From: Syntrophobacteraceae bacterium
Lineage (GTDB): Bacteria; Desulfobacterota; Syntrophobacteria; Syntrophobacterales; Syntrophobacteraceae
Assembly: GCA_025453975.1 (NCBI GenBank)
Contig: JALOPI010000015.1
Coordinates: 1 to 64,000 of the forward strand
Direction: 5' to 3'
DNA length: 64,000 nt
In this document: in pieces, positions 7,901-15,697 of the stretch
Layout of the letters: every line of letters starts with the position of its first letter
Numbering within the stretch: the first letter of the stretch is position 1
Made by a program: the position numbers and the translations under genes
The notes under the pieces: model-generated
What the model saw: only the letters and a program-made list of their open reading frames with translations
Told to the model about the DNA's origin: nothing
The model's database searches: none

Positions 7901-10653
7901 CCGGGGGTGAACTCCCGGGTGGCCACCAGGGGCAGGGGCGCCGCCGTGCTGCCGGTATCCAGGAAGTACCTCACATCGGACCCCGCCGCCGTGTCCTTGT
8001 CCCTGACCTCCAGGTAAGTCCCGTCGGCCGTGGTACCCGAGATGATGTATCCCATGTGCTGGATGATGCTGCCCGCCGCGTATTCCGAAGTCAGCTTGAT
8101 CTGGACCTTTCCGTTCACCAGCTGGTACTCGTAGATGACGATGGCATCCATGTCGTGGTCGGCCCCCTGCTCCACATCCTCGAAATTGATGCGGAACCTT
8201 CCATAGGTGGGGGTGATGGTGTCCACGTAGAAGTCCACGATGGCATTGGTGGGCTGGAATTTCGTCGACGCGCCATCGATGCAGTTGCCCGATGCGCACC
8301 CACCCACCGATTTGGCGAAGGGAACCAGGGTGATGGTCTTCCCATCGACCGATATGGCGATCCTGGGAAGCGGTGAGGCCAGGCCCACCACGTAGGTGGC
8401 CACGTTCTGATCTCCCGTGGCGGAGCTGATGTCCTCCTTCAGCCCGAAATGGGCCGACGACGCCGAGTAGAAGCTGCCCTCCTTGGTGGGCTCCTCGGGA
8501 CACAGCCCTCGAGTGGTTCCGAAGCCGCCGACATTCTTGGACGAGCAGGATCCATCGTATGCGGGCGTGTGGCTGGCACTGTGCCCGACGTAATAGCTCT
8601 GGCCGGCGATCCCCTCCTTGGTGGAAATGGTGTTGGCGAGGGTCTCGGCGGCGAAGGTCGTCCCCGTGGCCGAAGTCAGGCTGCTCGCCGAGAACGCGCT
8701 CCCGAAGGCCGAGGATTTGCCGGGAATCTTGTCCGAGTCGAAGGAGGGGTTGATGTCGCTGATGACCAGCATGAACGGCTTGGCGCAGTAGGAGTACAAG
8801 CTGTAGGGGTTCTGCCAGGTCGCCACCGGAAGTCCCATCTGGTTGTCGTCGAGGGCGGCGTTGGCCGTGTCGTACAGATAATCCGGGGTTCCGCCCGAAG
8901 CCCCCGAGTAGTAGCGCAGCGTTTCGTACATCATCTCGCCCACGGGATTGCCCCACATCCGGCACTCCCCTTCGTTGATGGGGCGGTTGACAATCCAGCC
9001 GCAGGAGGTGTCGTAGGTGTGGTTGCCGTAATTGAAGTCTTCGACTCTCAGCTTGTCGAGGGTTCTGATGATTCCGTTCACCGCCGTGAACTGCCCCGTG
9101 CCGGCGTTGATCTCGTCGGTGATGGGGCCGATATTCTTCCTCAGCACCCCTCCCGAAACGTTCTTGGAGTAGGACCCGGTCATGAGGCCGAAATACATCC
9201 GCTGGGACTCGCCATTCCTCTGCAGGAGTCCGACGGGCTTGTAGACGTCATCGGCGGGGTCCGTGGCATTGGCGCCCGGATAGAGCTTGCAGTTGGGCTC
9301 GGGCATGGTTTTGACCCCCACCTTGACTCGAACGACACGGTCCGTCATGACCGAGGCCGGCGAATAGACATCGTAAAACTTCTCCACCAGGCTGTTGGTG
9401 GCGAACTTGGAGGTGGGAACCCTGCGCCAGTTGCCCCCGGTGGCCGGCCCTTTCCACCACAAATGATACCAGTCGTCGCCCGCGGTCTCCTGGTGCCGGA
9501 ATTCGAGAGCGTGCTGGCCAGCGGCCAGGTTGATGGATCCGATGGAGCCGGGAGGATCGGTCCATGGGGGTGTCACCCCCTTTCGGCCGTGCCCCCCGTA
9601 CCAGCTGGCGACCACCGTGCCACCGATGATGAGCTCCAGGGCATCGTCTCCGTCCACGGCAAATTCGTAGGTGCCGGCCTCCGTCCCCTCGATGCCGAGC
9701 GTCCCCTTGACGATGTGCAAATAGTATTCGTTGGCTGCCGCATGGGTATTTGAGAAAGGATTGCCGCTCCCGTCGACGGCGTAGAGTCCGGCGGGCGTCC
9801 TGGTCCCCAGCAGATGCGAGTCATTGCCGTACCTCCACACCATGTCCTCGTACTGAGCGTGACTGGTGGGATAGCCCGTGAAGTTGCCGCCGGCGCTGGC
9901 GCAGTTGGGGCCGCTGCCGCCGTCGACGCAGCGATCCCCGGCGACGGGACGCTCGATGGAGACCCATTCCCAGACCCGGTAGACGCTGTCCGTGAGGGTT
10001 CTCAGGAGGGGATTCCCCGTGGTGGAGAGAGTGGTGTTGGCAAACAGGTGGCGTGTGCCCTGAACCGGCAGGCTGAGCGGGGTATATTCCCGGATATCGT
10101 ATCCATCCCGCGCGATGCTCTCGTACTCTTTTCCCCAGGAGTGGGCATCCTGGGGAATGCGTGCCCGCTCCAGAACGGTCTCCGTCGCCGTGTCCGTGGA
10201 TCGATAGCCGCCATAGAGCACCTTCCGGATGGCATCCATGCGCGACATGGTGACGTAGTTGAGCCAATCCCCGCTCCATTCACTGGCCCCCGAGCACTTC
10301 TTGTTGGCGGCGAGGGAGGTGGGCTCGAAGCGCGTGCTGGTGGTGCTGTACTCGTAGCACTTGGTGGAATCGAAGTAGCCATAGTAGTCGATGTTCGGCT
10401 TGTAGCCGACGTCGATAGCCCCATCCCCGTTCAGGTCGGTCGTATCGTTGTAGGCTTCGTAGTAGAGCTTGTGATCCCGTCCCATGACCAGCATGACCAG
10501 CGGAGGCACTCCCGAGGTGACAAACGGCGGTATCAGGCTGTAGTCATCGATGCTTTCCGCGCGAGAAGTCGAAGCGGGGGAAATACAGGACAGAAGTGCC
10601 AATAATGCCAGCCCTGCCCATGCGATTCTGGAAGATCGAAACCGGCTGTTCAT
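4909..10653 (-). CDS. pilY1: PilY1-family pilus tip/assembly protein with PA14-like insert
   Basis: A 1914-aa exported protein. A signal peptide lies at the N terminus (MNSRFRSSRIAWAGLALLAL, then a Cys, then SRA). A PA14-like segment lies at ~308-410 (TYEFAVDGDDALELIIGG, GQHALEFRHQE), and the middle part carries VISDINPSFDSD, like the von Willebrand-type region. The C-terminal ~600 residues are the PilC/PilY1 beta-propeller (VVYAGANDGMLHAFNGG near 1303). Several Asp-rich loops of the calcium-binding type are visible (DKDNDGVPDNYF ~955, DTDGNGRLDLEHD ~1042, DRNKNGVFDAGDR ~1422, DTDGNGTINTSD ~1749). PilY1 caps or primes type IV pili and regulates retraction with calcium. The start at 10653 has GAGGG nine bases upstream; the frame stays open 35 more codons but overlaps pilX. 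It is longer than the Pseudomonas and Neisseria proteins (~1000-1160 aa). Confidence 0.93.
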   Translation of the reverse strand: MNSRFRSSRIAWAGLALLALLSCISPASTSRAESIDDYSLIPPFVTSGVPPLVMLVMGRDHKLYYEAYNDTTDLNGDGAIDVGYKPNIDYYGYFDSTKCYEYSTTSTRFEPTSLAANKKCSGASEWSGDWLNYVTMSRMDAIRKVLYGGYRSTDTATETVLERARIPQDAHSWGKEYESIARDGYDIREYTPLSLPVQGTRHLFANTTLSTTGNPLLRTLTDSVYRVWEWVSIERPVAGDRCVDGGSGPNCASAGGNFTGYPTSHAQYEDMVWRYGNDSHLLGTRTPAGLYAVDGSGNPFSNTHAAANEYYLHIVKGTLGIEGTEAGTYEFAVDGDDALELIIGGTVVASWYGGHGRKGVTPPWTDPPGSIGSINLAAGQHALEFRHQETAGDDWYHLWWKGPATGGNWRRVPTSKFATNSLVEKFYDVYSPASVMTDRVVRVKVGVKTMPEPNCKLYPGANATDPADDVYKPVGLLQRNGESQRMYFGLMTGSYSKNVSGGVLRKNIGPITDEINAGTGQFTAVNGIIRTLDKLRVEDFNYGNHTYDTSCGWIVNRPINEGECRMWGNPVGEMMYETLRYYSGASGGTPDYLYDTANAALDDNQMGLPVATWQNPYSLYSYCAKPFMLVISDINPSFDSDKIPGKSSAFGSAFSASSLTSATGTTFAAETLANTISTKEGIAGQSYYVGHSASHTPAYDGSCSSKNVGGFGTTRGLCPEEPTKEGSFYSASSAHFGLKEDISSATGDQNVATYVVGLASPLPRIAISVDGKTITLVPFAKSVGGCASGNCIDGASTKFQPTNAIVDFYVDTITPTYGRFRINFEDVEQGADHDMDAIVIYEYQLVNGKVQIKLTSEYAAGSIIQHMGYIISGTTADGTYLEVRDKDTAAGSDVRYFLDTGSTAAPLPLVATREFTPGSSPAAKLLESPLWYAAKWGGFEDTNNNDEPDLPGEWDKDNDGVPDNYFYVVNPLRLEEQLNKSFADILRRASSGTAASVISSSRSGEGAIYQAIFYPDYKDGEGNTVNWVGEVHALLVDAYGNIREDTDGNGRLDLEHDYFIEFSSTSVGTIYKYRDGDLGAVPVRKPDGRLDAQDRVNRVVIPTIRGCRSDELLLPPASRRCVAYLWSANSWLNEISSSNIVSQRSFTGTAAQRHIFTFIDGRQSDADLNMIPDAGKNEIVDFVESEWAAISPYVHVFPPFASTATLDSLRTGHPTVYTDFVTTQTRRVINFIRGQDQGPFSSTTTPAYGLSALRSRQSDYDDDAATETWRLGDVVFSTPTIVAAPAEDYDLLYRDASYIPFYRKYRDRRTVVYAGANDGMLHAFNGGFYKSSEKKFYRFHDPNNGTYAESGLPLGAELWGFIPYNLLPHLHWLSGQDYGKDVHVSYVDLKPRVFDAKIFPDSTTHPNGWGTVMVCGMRFGGGKIRADRNKNGVFDAGDRTMRSAYVILDVTDPEARPTLLAEISSDDLGFTTSYPTVIAMKEKSGTDNNDWFLVLGSGPHGSTVTLGSGAAGSALSLANSDQPGKIMLLDLKALASSGQIRTVDGSGVISADLSVFAELDSNAFISDPISVDYDLDYKTDVVYFGTVSGGFDVLGSGTGPFTGGAWGGKLRRLLLDDNPSTATWVAGKNSVLLDLSDVFSDVLYDSTCQPRKDAGGNDIVHGYGQPIVAAPAAGRDKKDNRWVFVGTGRFFNRKDAGDCNTSSDVMTFYGIKEPRDPDTKAFTWATVNRSDLLNVTDSEVFEDGNTVRGIDTDGNGTINTSDQTNFTGLRSLMSSKAGWLINLDSPKERNLGQATLLGDVLTFTSYTPSVSLCEFEGNSSLYAVMYDTGTAYTKSVIGTNSGKTVVEGTKTKKEILSNVSLGKGLTVTPNIHTGRQEGSKVFVQTSTGTILELEEQNPGMVKSGKSSWREWLDE

Positions 10654-10739
10654 GTGACCATTCCCTCTTGGGTCGCTGCACCACTTGTCTTTTCTCGGGG
10701 ATCGATGTCGGTCTGGATAAACGCATGAGATCCAGACGC

Positions 10740-11348
10740 TCACATCACGTGCTTCCATTCCATCTCCACGATGCTTTCACTGCTGTCGAGCCCCAGGTGC
10801 CGCGACCGAACATCGTAGATGATCCATGCTCCACCGCCCGCGGCCCCCTTGCCCTTGCCCTCGTAGCCCGCAATCATCTGGATGGCGCCACCCGTGGAGA
10901 GCTCGGTGTCGCCGCCGATGAGGATGTTGGTGATGGGCGGAGTGGCCCCGTCGGGCCCTTTCGGGATATAGACGTCACGCCCCGCGGCCGTGGATGTCGG
11001 CTTGACTCCCGCTCCCAGCGCGCCGTTCATGTAGAACTTCAGCGACGGATCGTCCGAGATCTGTGTGTCGATGGCCATGCCAACCACCCTGCACACCTGA
11101 TTGGCACCCAGCCCGGAACAGAAGCCACGCTGCTCGATGTTCTGCTCCAGGAGCTCGGTGCTGGCCTCGGCCCCTCCCTCGGCTTCGTAGAAGGCCACCT
11201 TGTAGAGGCGGTCATTACGGGAGATCCGTGTCTCCGTGGTGCTCGTTCGACTGGACAGGATCCCCGCCACCGCCAGAAGGCTGATGACGAGCATGGACAG
11301 CAACAGGGTGGAGCCGCGCTCCTCGCGAATCTTTTCCATCGAGATCAT
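10740..11348 (-). CDS. pilX: PilX-type minor pilin
   Basis: This 202-aa protein starts with MISMEKIREERGSTLLLSML, the PilX N-terminal pattern: a short charged leader, G-S at the cleavage position, and a hydrophobic helix (LLLSMLVISLLAVAGILS) followed by R..TSTTE and a helix rich in E/A (YEAEGGAEASTELLE). It lacks the F of classic pilins, as PilX proteins often do. Two cysteines lie at ~77 and ~86 (GFCSGLGANQVC). A GAGGA element precedes the ATG. It lies between pilV and pilY1 with 34 and 86 bp gaps, so it belongs to one transcript. Together with FimT, PilV, PilW and PilE it would form the initiation tip complex with PilY1. Confidence 0.85.
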   Translation of the reverse strand: MISMEKIREERGSTLLLSMLVISLLAVAGILSSRTSTTETRISRNDRLYKVAFYEAEGGAEASTELLEQNIEQRGFCSGLGANQVCRVVGMAIDTQISDDPSLKFYMNGALGAGVKPTSTAAGRDVYIPKGPDGATPPITNILIGGDTELSTGGAIQMIAGYEGKGKGAAGGGAWIIYDVRSRHLGLDSSESIVEMEWKHVM

Positions 11349-11382
11349 GTGAGGATCTTCCTCTTCGGGGTGCCTGAGACTC

Positions 11383-11871
11383 TCAGATGCTGTCCGACTT
11401 GACGGAGCTCAGTACCGTGCGATGCAGAATGCTTCGTTTATCCTGCCAGGTGACGATGACGCGCACCGTCTTGCTTCGCCCCAGGGGCTGATCCACGGCG
11501 GTGTTCCAGTAGATGAGGTATCGGCCGCTGGGCAGGCTTCGATCCGCAATCACCGTACCCCCCGAGACGGTATCGCTCAGACCGAAGTCTTCGCCGTTAT
11601 CGTCCACTCCATCCTGGTTCCCGTCCTGACCCGTACCATCGTTGTCGGCATCCCTCAGGTCGTCGTGGTCGTAGGGCAGCGCCATGAGCCGCTCCATGCG
11701 GTCTTCGGCCAGGACCACGGCCTGGGTCAGGTCGTTGGCGAAGGAGTTGCCCTCCAGGGATGAAACCTGGAGCCGAATGAGGGCCAGGATCCCCAGCGAA
11801 AAAACCACGATGCCGACCAGAAGCTCGATCAGCGTGAATCCATCGGAATGTGAGCATGGTGATCTCGTCAT
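11383..11871 (-). CDS. pilV: PilV-type minor pilin with acidic calcium-type loop
   Basis: A 162-aa prepilin with leader MTRSPCSHSDG and mature start FTLIELLVGIVVFSLGILAL, then the PilV-like LIRLQVSSLEGN and a helix with AEDRMERLMALPYDHDD. Residues ~74-96 form an Asp/Gly-rich stretch (DADNDGTGQDGNQDGVDDNG) of the kind that binds calcium. The C-terminal part (VRVIVTWQDK) matches the beta-sheet end of PilV proteins. Its stop is only 3 bp after the start of the upstream gene's downstream boundary (pilW stop at 11875), indicating translational coupling. Confidence 0.88.
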   Translation of the reverse strand: MTRSPCSHSDGFTLIELLVGIVVFSLGILALIRLQVSSLEGNSFANDLTQAVVLAEDRMERLMALPYDHDDLRDADNDGTGQDGNQDGVDDNGEDFGLSDTVSGGTVIADRSLPSGRYLIYWNTAVDQPLGRSKTVRVIVTWQDKRSILHRTVLSSVKSDSI

Positions 11872-11874
11872 GGC

Positions 11875-12645
11875 TTAAATCCCGGCATTTCTGCACTTGA
11901 CGGTGGTCTTGAGCAGGCGTCTGCGATGGCCGTCGTTGGGAGGGGTCCAGGTCCAGGCCTGTGCCGTGGCGTAAGCGGGCAGGCTGGCGGCAAGGGATGG
12001 ATCGGCGACGATGGCATCGCGGAGGAGATTGGAGAAAGCGATGGCGCTCCGGGAATTGTCGAAATGCCTGTCGGCCTTGTCCGCCCTCAGCACCAGACAG
12101 ACCTGCACCGAGCGAATGCGGTCCAGGTTGGCTCCGGTGACCGGCGTCTCCATCACCGCATCACTTTCGTCCAGGTAGACAAAATTGAGGACCTCCACAT
12201 TCTCCACCATGGACTCGGGAGCCCCCCAGACGGTCCTGCGCAGCTCGGAAGGAAAGACCGTCGCCACCCCGTCGTCGTTGGGGTCGGACTCGGGCTTCAA
12301 GGAATAGGTGACGTCCTCATGGGGATCGTTGGTGTCGGGGGGGCCAGGGGTGATCAACTGCCCGTTCCCATTGTGGTCTGCCGTGAACTGAAGTCGGGTA
12401 TTGGAGGCAGCCAGGAAGCCCGCAATGTCGGTTCCTCGGGGATCGTACCCCGCCATGCGGATCTCCTTGAGCATGATCTCCAGAGAGGCACGGATGTCCT
12501 GCTGCAGGCCAGCCACTTGGTCCTGGGCGATGTAAACCCGCTGCTGGGCCGTGAACGATTTGTACACGGCCCCGGTCACCAGCCCGGACAATGCCAGGAC
12601 CACCAGGATTTCGACCAGCGTAAAGCCCTTCTGATTTCCAGCCAT
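11875..12645 (-). CDS. pilW: PilW-type minor pilin
   Basis: A 256-aa prepilin. The leader MAGNQKG precedes FTLVEILVVLALSGLVTGAV, followed by the PilW signature YKSFTAQQRVYIAQDQVAGLQQ and DIRASLEIMLKEIRMAGYDP. The start at 12645 is set by GAGGAA six bases upstream; the frame stays open to 12708 but the extra residues do not fit a prepilin leader. It lies between fimT (41 bp upstream) and pilV (3 bp downstream) in the pilus operon. The length agrees with the family. Confidence 0.9.
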   Translation of the reverse strand: MAGNQKGFTLVEILVVLALSGLVTGAVYKSFTAQQRVYIAQDQVAGLQQDIRASLEIMLKEIRMAGYDPRGTDIAGFLAASNTRLQFTADHNGNGQLITPGPPDTNDPHEDVTYSLKPESDPNDDGVATVFPSELRRTVWGAPESMVENVEVLNFVYLDESDAVMETPVTGANLDRIRSVQVCLVLRADKADRHFDNSRSAIAFSNLLRDAIVADPSLAASLPAYATAQAWTWTPPNDGHRRRLLKTTVKCRNAGI

Positions 12646-12686
12646 CACGCATTCCTCATCGAGGGAATCGAGCTGAACGGCCCGCA

Positions 12687-13271
12687 TCACTGCCAGGAGC
12701 CACTCCACTTTCGGGTGACGATGGATCCCGATGGGCGCGCCCCGACGGCGTAGGCGTCGCCGTGATCGTTGGTGAGGTGGCAGAATCCGGACAAGGAGGA
12801 AGTGAGCCCCTTGGAGTTGAAAACGACGGCGTCGTTGGCGAAAGTGACAGGGTCGGAAGTGCCGCCGCCGTCGGCGGCGGCGGCCGCGCCACCGAAGCCG
12901 AACGTGATCCCGCTCTTGAGGCTGGTCAGGGAAACGGTTTGGGAGATGACGTTGTCGGCCAGGGTCGCCCAGTTATTGTCGGCGCCTCTGCCCGAACAGA
13001 TGCAGTAGCGATTGTTGGCGGGATCGAAAACGATGGCCCAGCTTCTATTTTCCTTGATGGCGCTCATGCGGGCCTTCTGCATGCTCACCGAGAGCTCGCG
13101 GGCCGCTCCCTTCAGCCGATGATGGGCCAGCCAGCTTCCCGTGTCGAATGAGGTGGCCGCCAGGAACCCCATGAAGGCCAGCAGTGCGATGGTGACCAGC
13201 AGCTCCAGGAGAGTGAACCCCCGGGGCCATGAACGCTCGAGCTTCCTGCTCTCTTCACATGGACCGACCAT
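12687..13271 (-). CDS. fimT: FimT/FimU (GspH-like) minor pilin
   Basis: A 194-aa prepilin with a long 20-residue leader ending WPRG before FTLLELLVTIALLAFMGFLA. The GspH-type continuation ARELSVSMQKARMSAIKENR and a beta-rich C-terminal domain with two Cys (CICSG) and one later Cys follow. The start at 13271 has a near-perfect AAAGGAGG ten bases upstream. It is the first gene of the minor-pilin operon, in the order fimT-pilW-pilV-pilX-pilY1, the same order as in Pseudomonas-type loci. A low-complexity GFGGAAAAADGGG stretch lies around residue 130. Confidence 0.88.
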   Translation of the reverse strand: MVGPCEESRKLERSWPRGFTLLELLVTIALLAFMGFLAATSFDTGSWLAHHRLKGAARELSVSMQKARMSAIKENRSWAIVFDPANNRYCICSGRGADNNWATLADNVISQTVSLTSLKSGITFGFGGAAAAADGGGTSDPVTFANDAVVFNSKGLTSSLSGFCHLTNDHGDAYAVGARPSGSIVTRKWSGSWQ

Positions 13272-13432
13272 GATCTCCGAACCTCCTTTATCCTCGACCA
13301 CATTCTGGAAGACTCGACCAGGGATCGGCATCCGTAACGGAACGCATGAACGATAATCGGCCACCGGATACCCCTCTCCTCCGCAACCACTCCCGGCCCA
13401 CGTCGGCGACTGCCCCGCTGCAACGCCTGTCT

Positions 13433-13843
13433 TCAGGCGCTGCCAGCCACTTTCATCTCCTTCAGGTTGTCCGGCGTGAGGGAAGAGAGCTCGCTTCCCT
13501 GGCGCATCATGCAGTTACGGGCCAGCTGTCTCATGAAGGCCAGCCTCCACACAAAGAGCTCCCTGACGAGGAATCGGGTGCCGAAATCCTGGAGCGAAGA
13601 GGTGGTTTGGGATGTCAAGGCCTCGAGAATGGATTCCACGGCCACATTCACTTTGCGATGGATTCCCTCCTGGACCCTGTCCAGTGTGTTTCCACTGATG
13701 GGACCCCAGACGGCAGGCACCACATAGGTGCGTGACTGGAGAGAGATCTCGGACGCATAGGTTTCAAAGATGTCGCTGACAGCAGCCTCCAGGCTGGATC
13801 TCAATTCCCTCGAGAGCATCAGGTATTCATTCACCTTTTCCAC
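13433..13843 (-). CDS. Unknown 136-aa protein coupled to a receiver-kinase
   Basis: The likely start is GTG 13843 (VEKVNEYLMLSREL...), with GGAGGAG seven bases upstream, and it overlaps the stop of the kinase gene (13827) by 17 nt; GTG 13834 is an alternative. The longer open frame to 13954 runs inside the kinase and is not used here. The protein is mostly helical and charged with no signal peptide or membrane segment. A stretch SLQSRTYVVPAVWGPISG interrupts two helical parts, and the end is rich in Arg and Met (RQLARNCMMRQG). I recognise no family. The overlap suggests it works with the kinase, perhaps as a phosphotransfer or effector partner, but no conserved His or Asp pattern stands out. 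Confidence 0.65.
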   Translation of the reverse strand: MEKVNEYLMLSRELRSSLEAAVSDIFETYASEISLQSRTYVVPAVWGPISGNTLDRVQEGIHRKVNVAVESILEALTSQTTSSLQDFGTRFLVRELFVWRLAFMRQLARNCMMRQGSELSSLTPDNLKEMKVAGSA

Positions 13844-14975
13844 CGCCCATCTCCTCCATGATCGCCTGTTGGGCCGGACCGCACACACCAGCCGGCACTG
13901 AGCGGGACGCTCCATCGGGACGGTTGCCATCCCCCGCTTCCAGTGGGATGGCAACGCGGAATACCGCCCCCTTCCCCAGCTCGCTGCTCACGGTCACCCG
14001 TCCCCCCATCTCCTCCACCAGGTCCCTCACGATGGCGAGCCCCAAGCCGTTTCCGCCAGGCTTGGTCGTGAAATAGGGAGAGAACACCCTGGGAATGTGA
14101 TCCGGCGCTATGCCCGCTCCGGAATCCTCCACCACCACGCAGAAGACCCCGGCGGCCTCCCGCCACTCGACGGCAAGCTTCAGGCGCTTGATGTCACTGA
14201 GCTCCATGGCTTCCACGGCATTCAGGATGAGATTCCCAAGGATCTCTTGCAGACTTTTGGCCCGGCACGTCACCTTCCAGCGCCGCAAAGGGTATTCTCT
14301 CTCCAGGGAGACACCCTTGCGGGTCATGAGGTCCGCAAAGACTCCGAGGGACGCTTCCGCCACATCCACCACGTCAGTCCTGGCTGTACCCTCCTCGTAG
14401 GTCTGCCCCAGCTTGATGATGTCCCGGCAGACCTGCCGGATGGTTTCCGTGGCTCCCAGAATGCACGCCATGCGGTCACCGATGGCCTTGGCGTCGCTCA
14501 GCTCGCGAAGGCCCAGCTCCGCGCTTCCCATGATGGAGGCCAGCGGATTGTTGATCTGGTGAACGAACCTCGGCACCATTCGAGTGAACCGCTTCGTGCG
14601 GGGCTCCAGGGACCGATGGGCCAGCACCCGGTCGATCTCCGCCGTCAACTGCTCCAGGGAGAACGGTTTGTCCAGGAAGCCATCGCACTGGTGGCGAAGG
14701 GCTTCGAGCACCAGCCGCTTCTCTCCGTAAGCCGTCATCATGATGACCGGCAGCCGATTCCCGGCCCCGCGGATCTCCTTCAGAAGCTCCATTCCGTTCA
14801 TTTCAGGCATGGCGAAGTCGGTGACCATCAGGTCAATGTCGCATCCGGGAGCGGCGATCCATTCCAGTGCAATCCGCGCTCTCAGGGCTTCTCTCACCGC
14901 CATGCCGCGCTTGCGCAGGCCGCGCCTCAAGCTCTCGAGCTGCACGATCTCATCATCCACGATCAAAATATTCAT
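13827..14975 (-). CDS. Receiver-histidine kinase, cytoplasmic
   Basis: A 382-aa protein. The receiver domain occupies residues 1-120 (MNILIVDDE, DLMVTDFAMPEMNG as the phospho-Asp site, MMTAYG, DKPF). A HisKA-like helix pair follows (FVHQINNPLASIMGSAELG, with H as the probable phospho-site), then an HATPase domain with N box (NLILNAVEAME), G1 (DSGAGI), F box (FSPYFTTK) and G2 (GGNGLGLAIV). The H-box form HQINNPL is that of the NtrB/AtoS-type kinases. The start at 14975 has GGAGG eight bases upstream; the frame remains open far upstream without support. It lies just upstream of, and codirectional with, the pilus operon, so it may control pilus genes. That link is inference from position only. 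Confidence 0.88.
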   Translation of the reverse strand: MNILIVDDEIVQLESLRRGLRKRGMAVREALRARIALEWIAAPGCDIDLMVTDFAMPEMNGMELLKEIRGAGNRLPVIMMTAYGEKRLVLEALRHQCDGFLDKPFSLEQLTAEIDRVLAHRSLEPRTKRFTRMVPRFVHQINNPLASIMGSAELGLRELSDAKAIGDRMACILGATETIRQVCRDIIKLGQTYEEGTARTDVVDVAEASLGVFADLMTRKGVSLEREYPLRRWKVTCRAKSLQEILGNLILNAVEAMELSDIKRLKLAVEWREAAGVFCVVVEDSGAGIAPDHIPRVFSPYFTTKPGGNGLGLAIVRDLVEEMGGRVTVSSELGKGAVFRVAIPLEAGDGNRPDGASRSVPAGVCGPAQQAIMEEMGGGKGE

Positions 14976-15187
14976 CACACCATCCTCCGAGCCGGCGAAG
15001 GCTCTTGACCTTTCCGCCGGCATCGTCGCGCAATAGGAAAGCCTCTGAAACGGCTGGAGCAGGGCGGCTCGCTCTCGAGGCCCAAGCCTGACTCCACGCG
15101 AAGAGGCACTTCGCGGAGCCACCGGTCGAGCACGCCTTTCAAGGGCACGCTCCGTGCCAAGACCCATGCGGCCGGGAGAGCCAGCAT

Positions 15188-15697
15188 AATATATGTGATA
15201 TTAACAGGTTACGGATTCATAATAGGCGGGACACCCGGGGGCTGAAGATCGGCGAAGGCATCGGCCGTGCGGCTTTAGACCGGAGCAGTTCAGCATAACT
15301 AGTGAAATCGGTTTGTTATGGAAATCACCCCATTCTGGCACGGTCCAGATTGGATCTCCGCTGAAAACGGCTGGGGAGTCTCTTCCCAGAAGGTGTCGCA
15401 CTCAGCCCCGGGAGGCTCGCGGAGGCGGGGCCGGCTCCAGAGGGTGGAGGCAGCCCCACCCCTCAGCCGATCGCCTCCCGGCGATCGAGGAGCTGCGGCA
15501 TCTGCTCCTCACGGTACGGATCCAGGCCTTGCCTCGGGGGTTCATGGATAACACGGGCCAGCAGGCGGGCAGAGTGGATGCGAGGGATGAAGACGAAGCT
15601 CGCCTTCCCAGGGCTTCCCCCCTCGGAGGTGATCAGCATGGCACCTCGCAGGGGGAGCCCAAAGGGGTGTGCACGGTGACACGGGAAAGACGGAGTG
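15188..15697. other. Intergenic region upstream of receiver-kinase; no gene supported
   Basis: An AT-rich patch at 15188-15205 (ATAATATATGTGATATT) lies ~200 bp before the kinase start and could hold its promoter. The rest is GC-rich, with open frames that have no ribosome binding site or recognisable product. Confidence 0.45.

Noticed and set aside
8449-9753. Long plus-strand open frame (434 aa) opposite pilY1
   Set aside because: Low-complexity shadow of the GC-rich pilY1 coding strand, no ribosome site, no recognisable domains; pilY1 has clear homology in the other strand.
15336-15354. TGGCACG as a sigma54 -24 element
   Set aside because: The -12 position is wrong (no GC at the right spacing), and no gene starts nearby on that strand.
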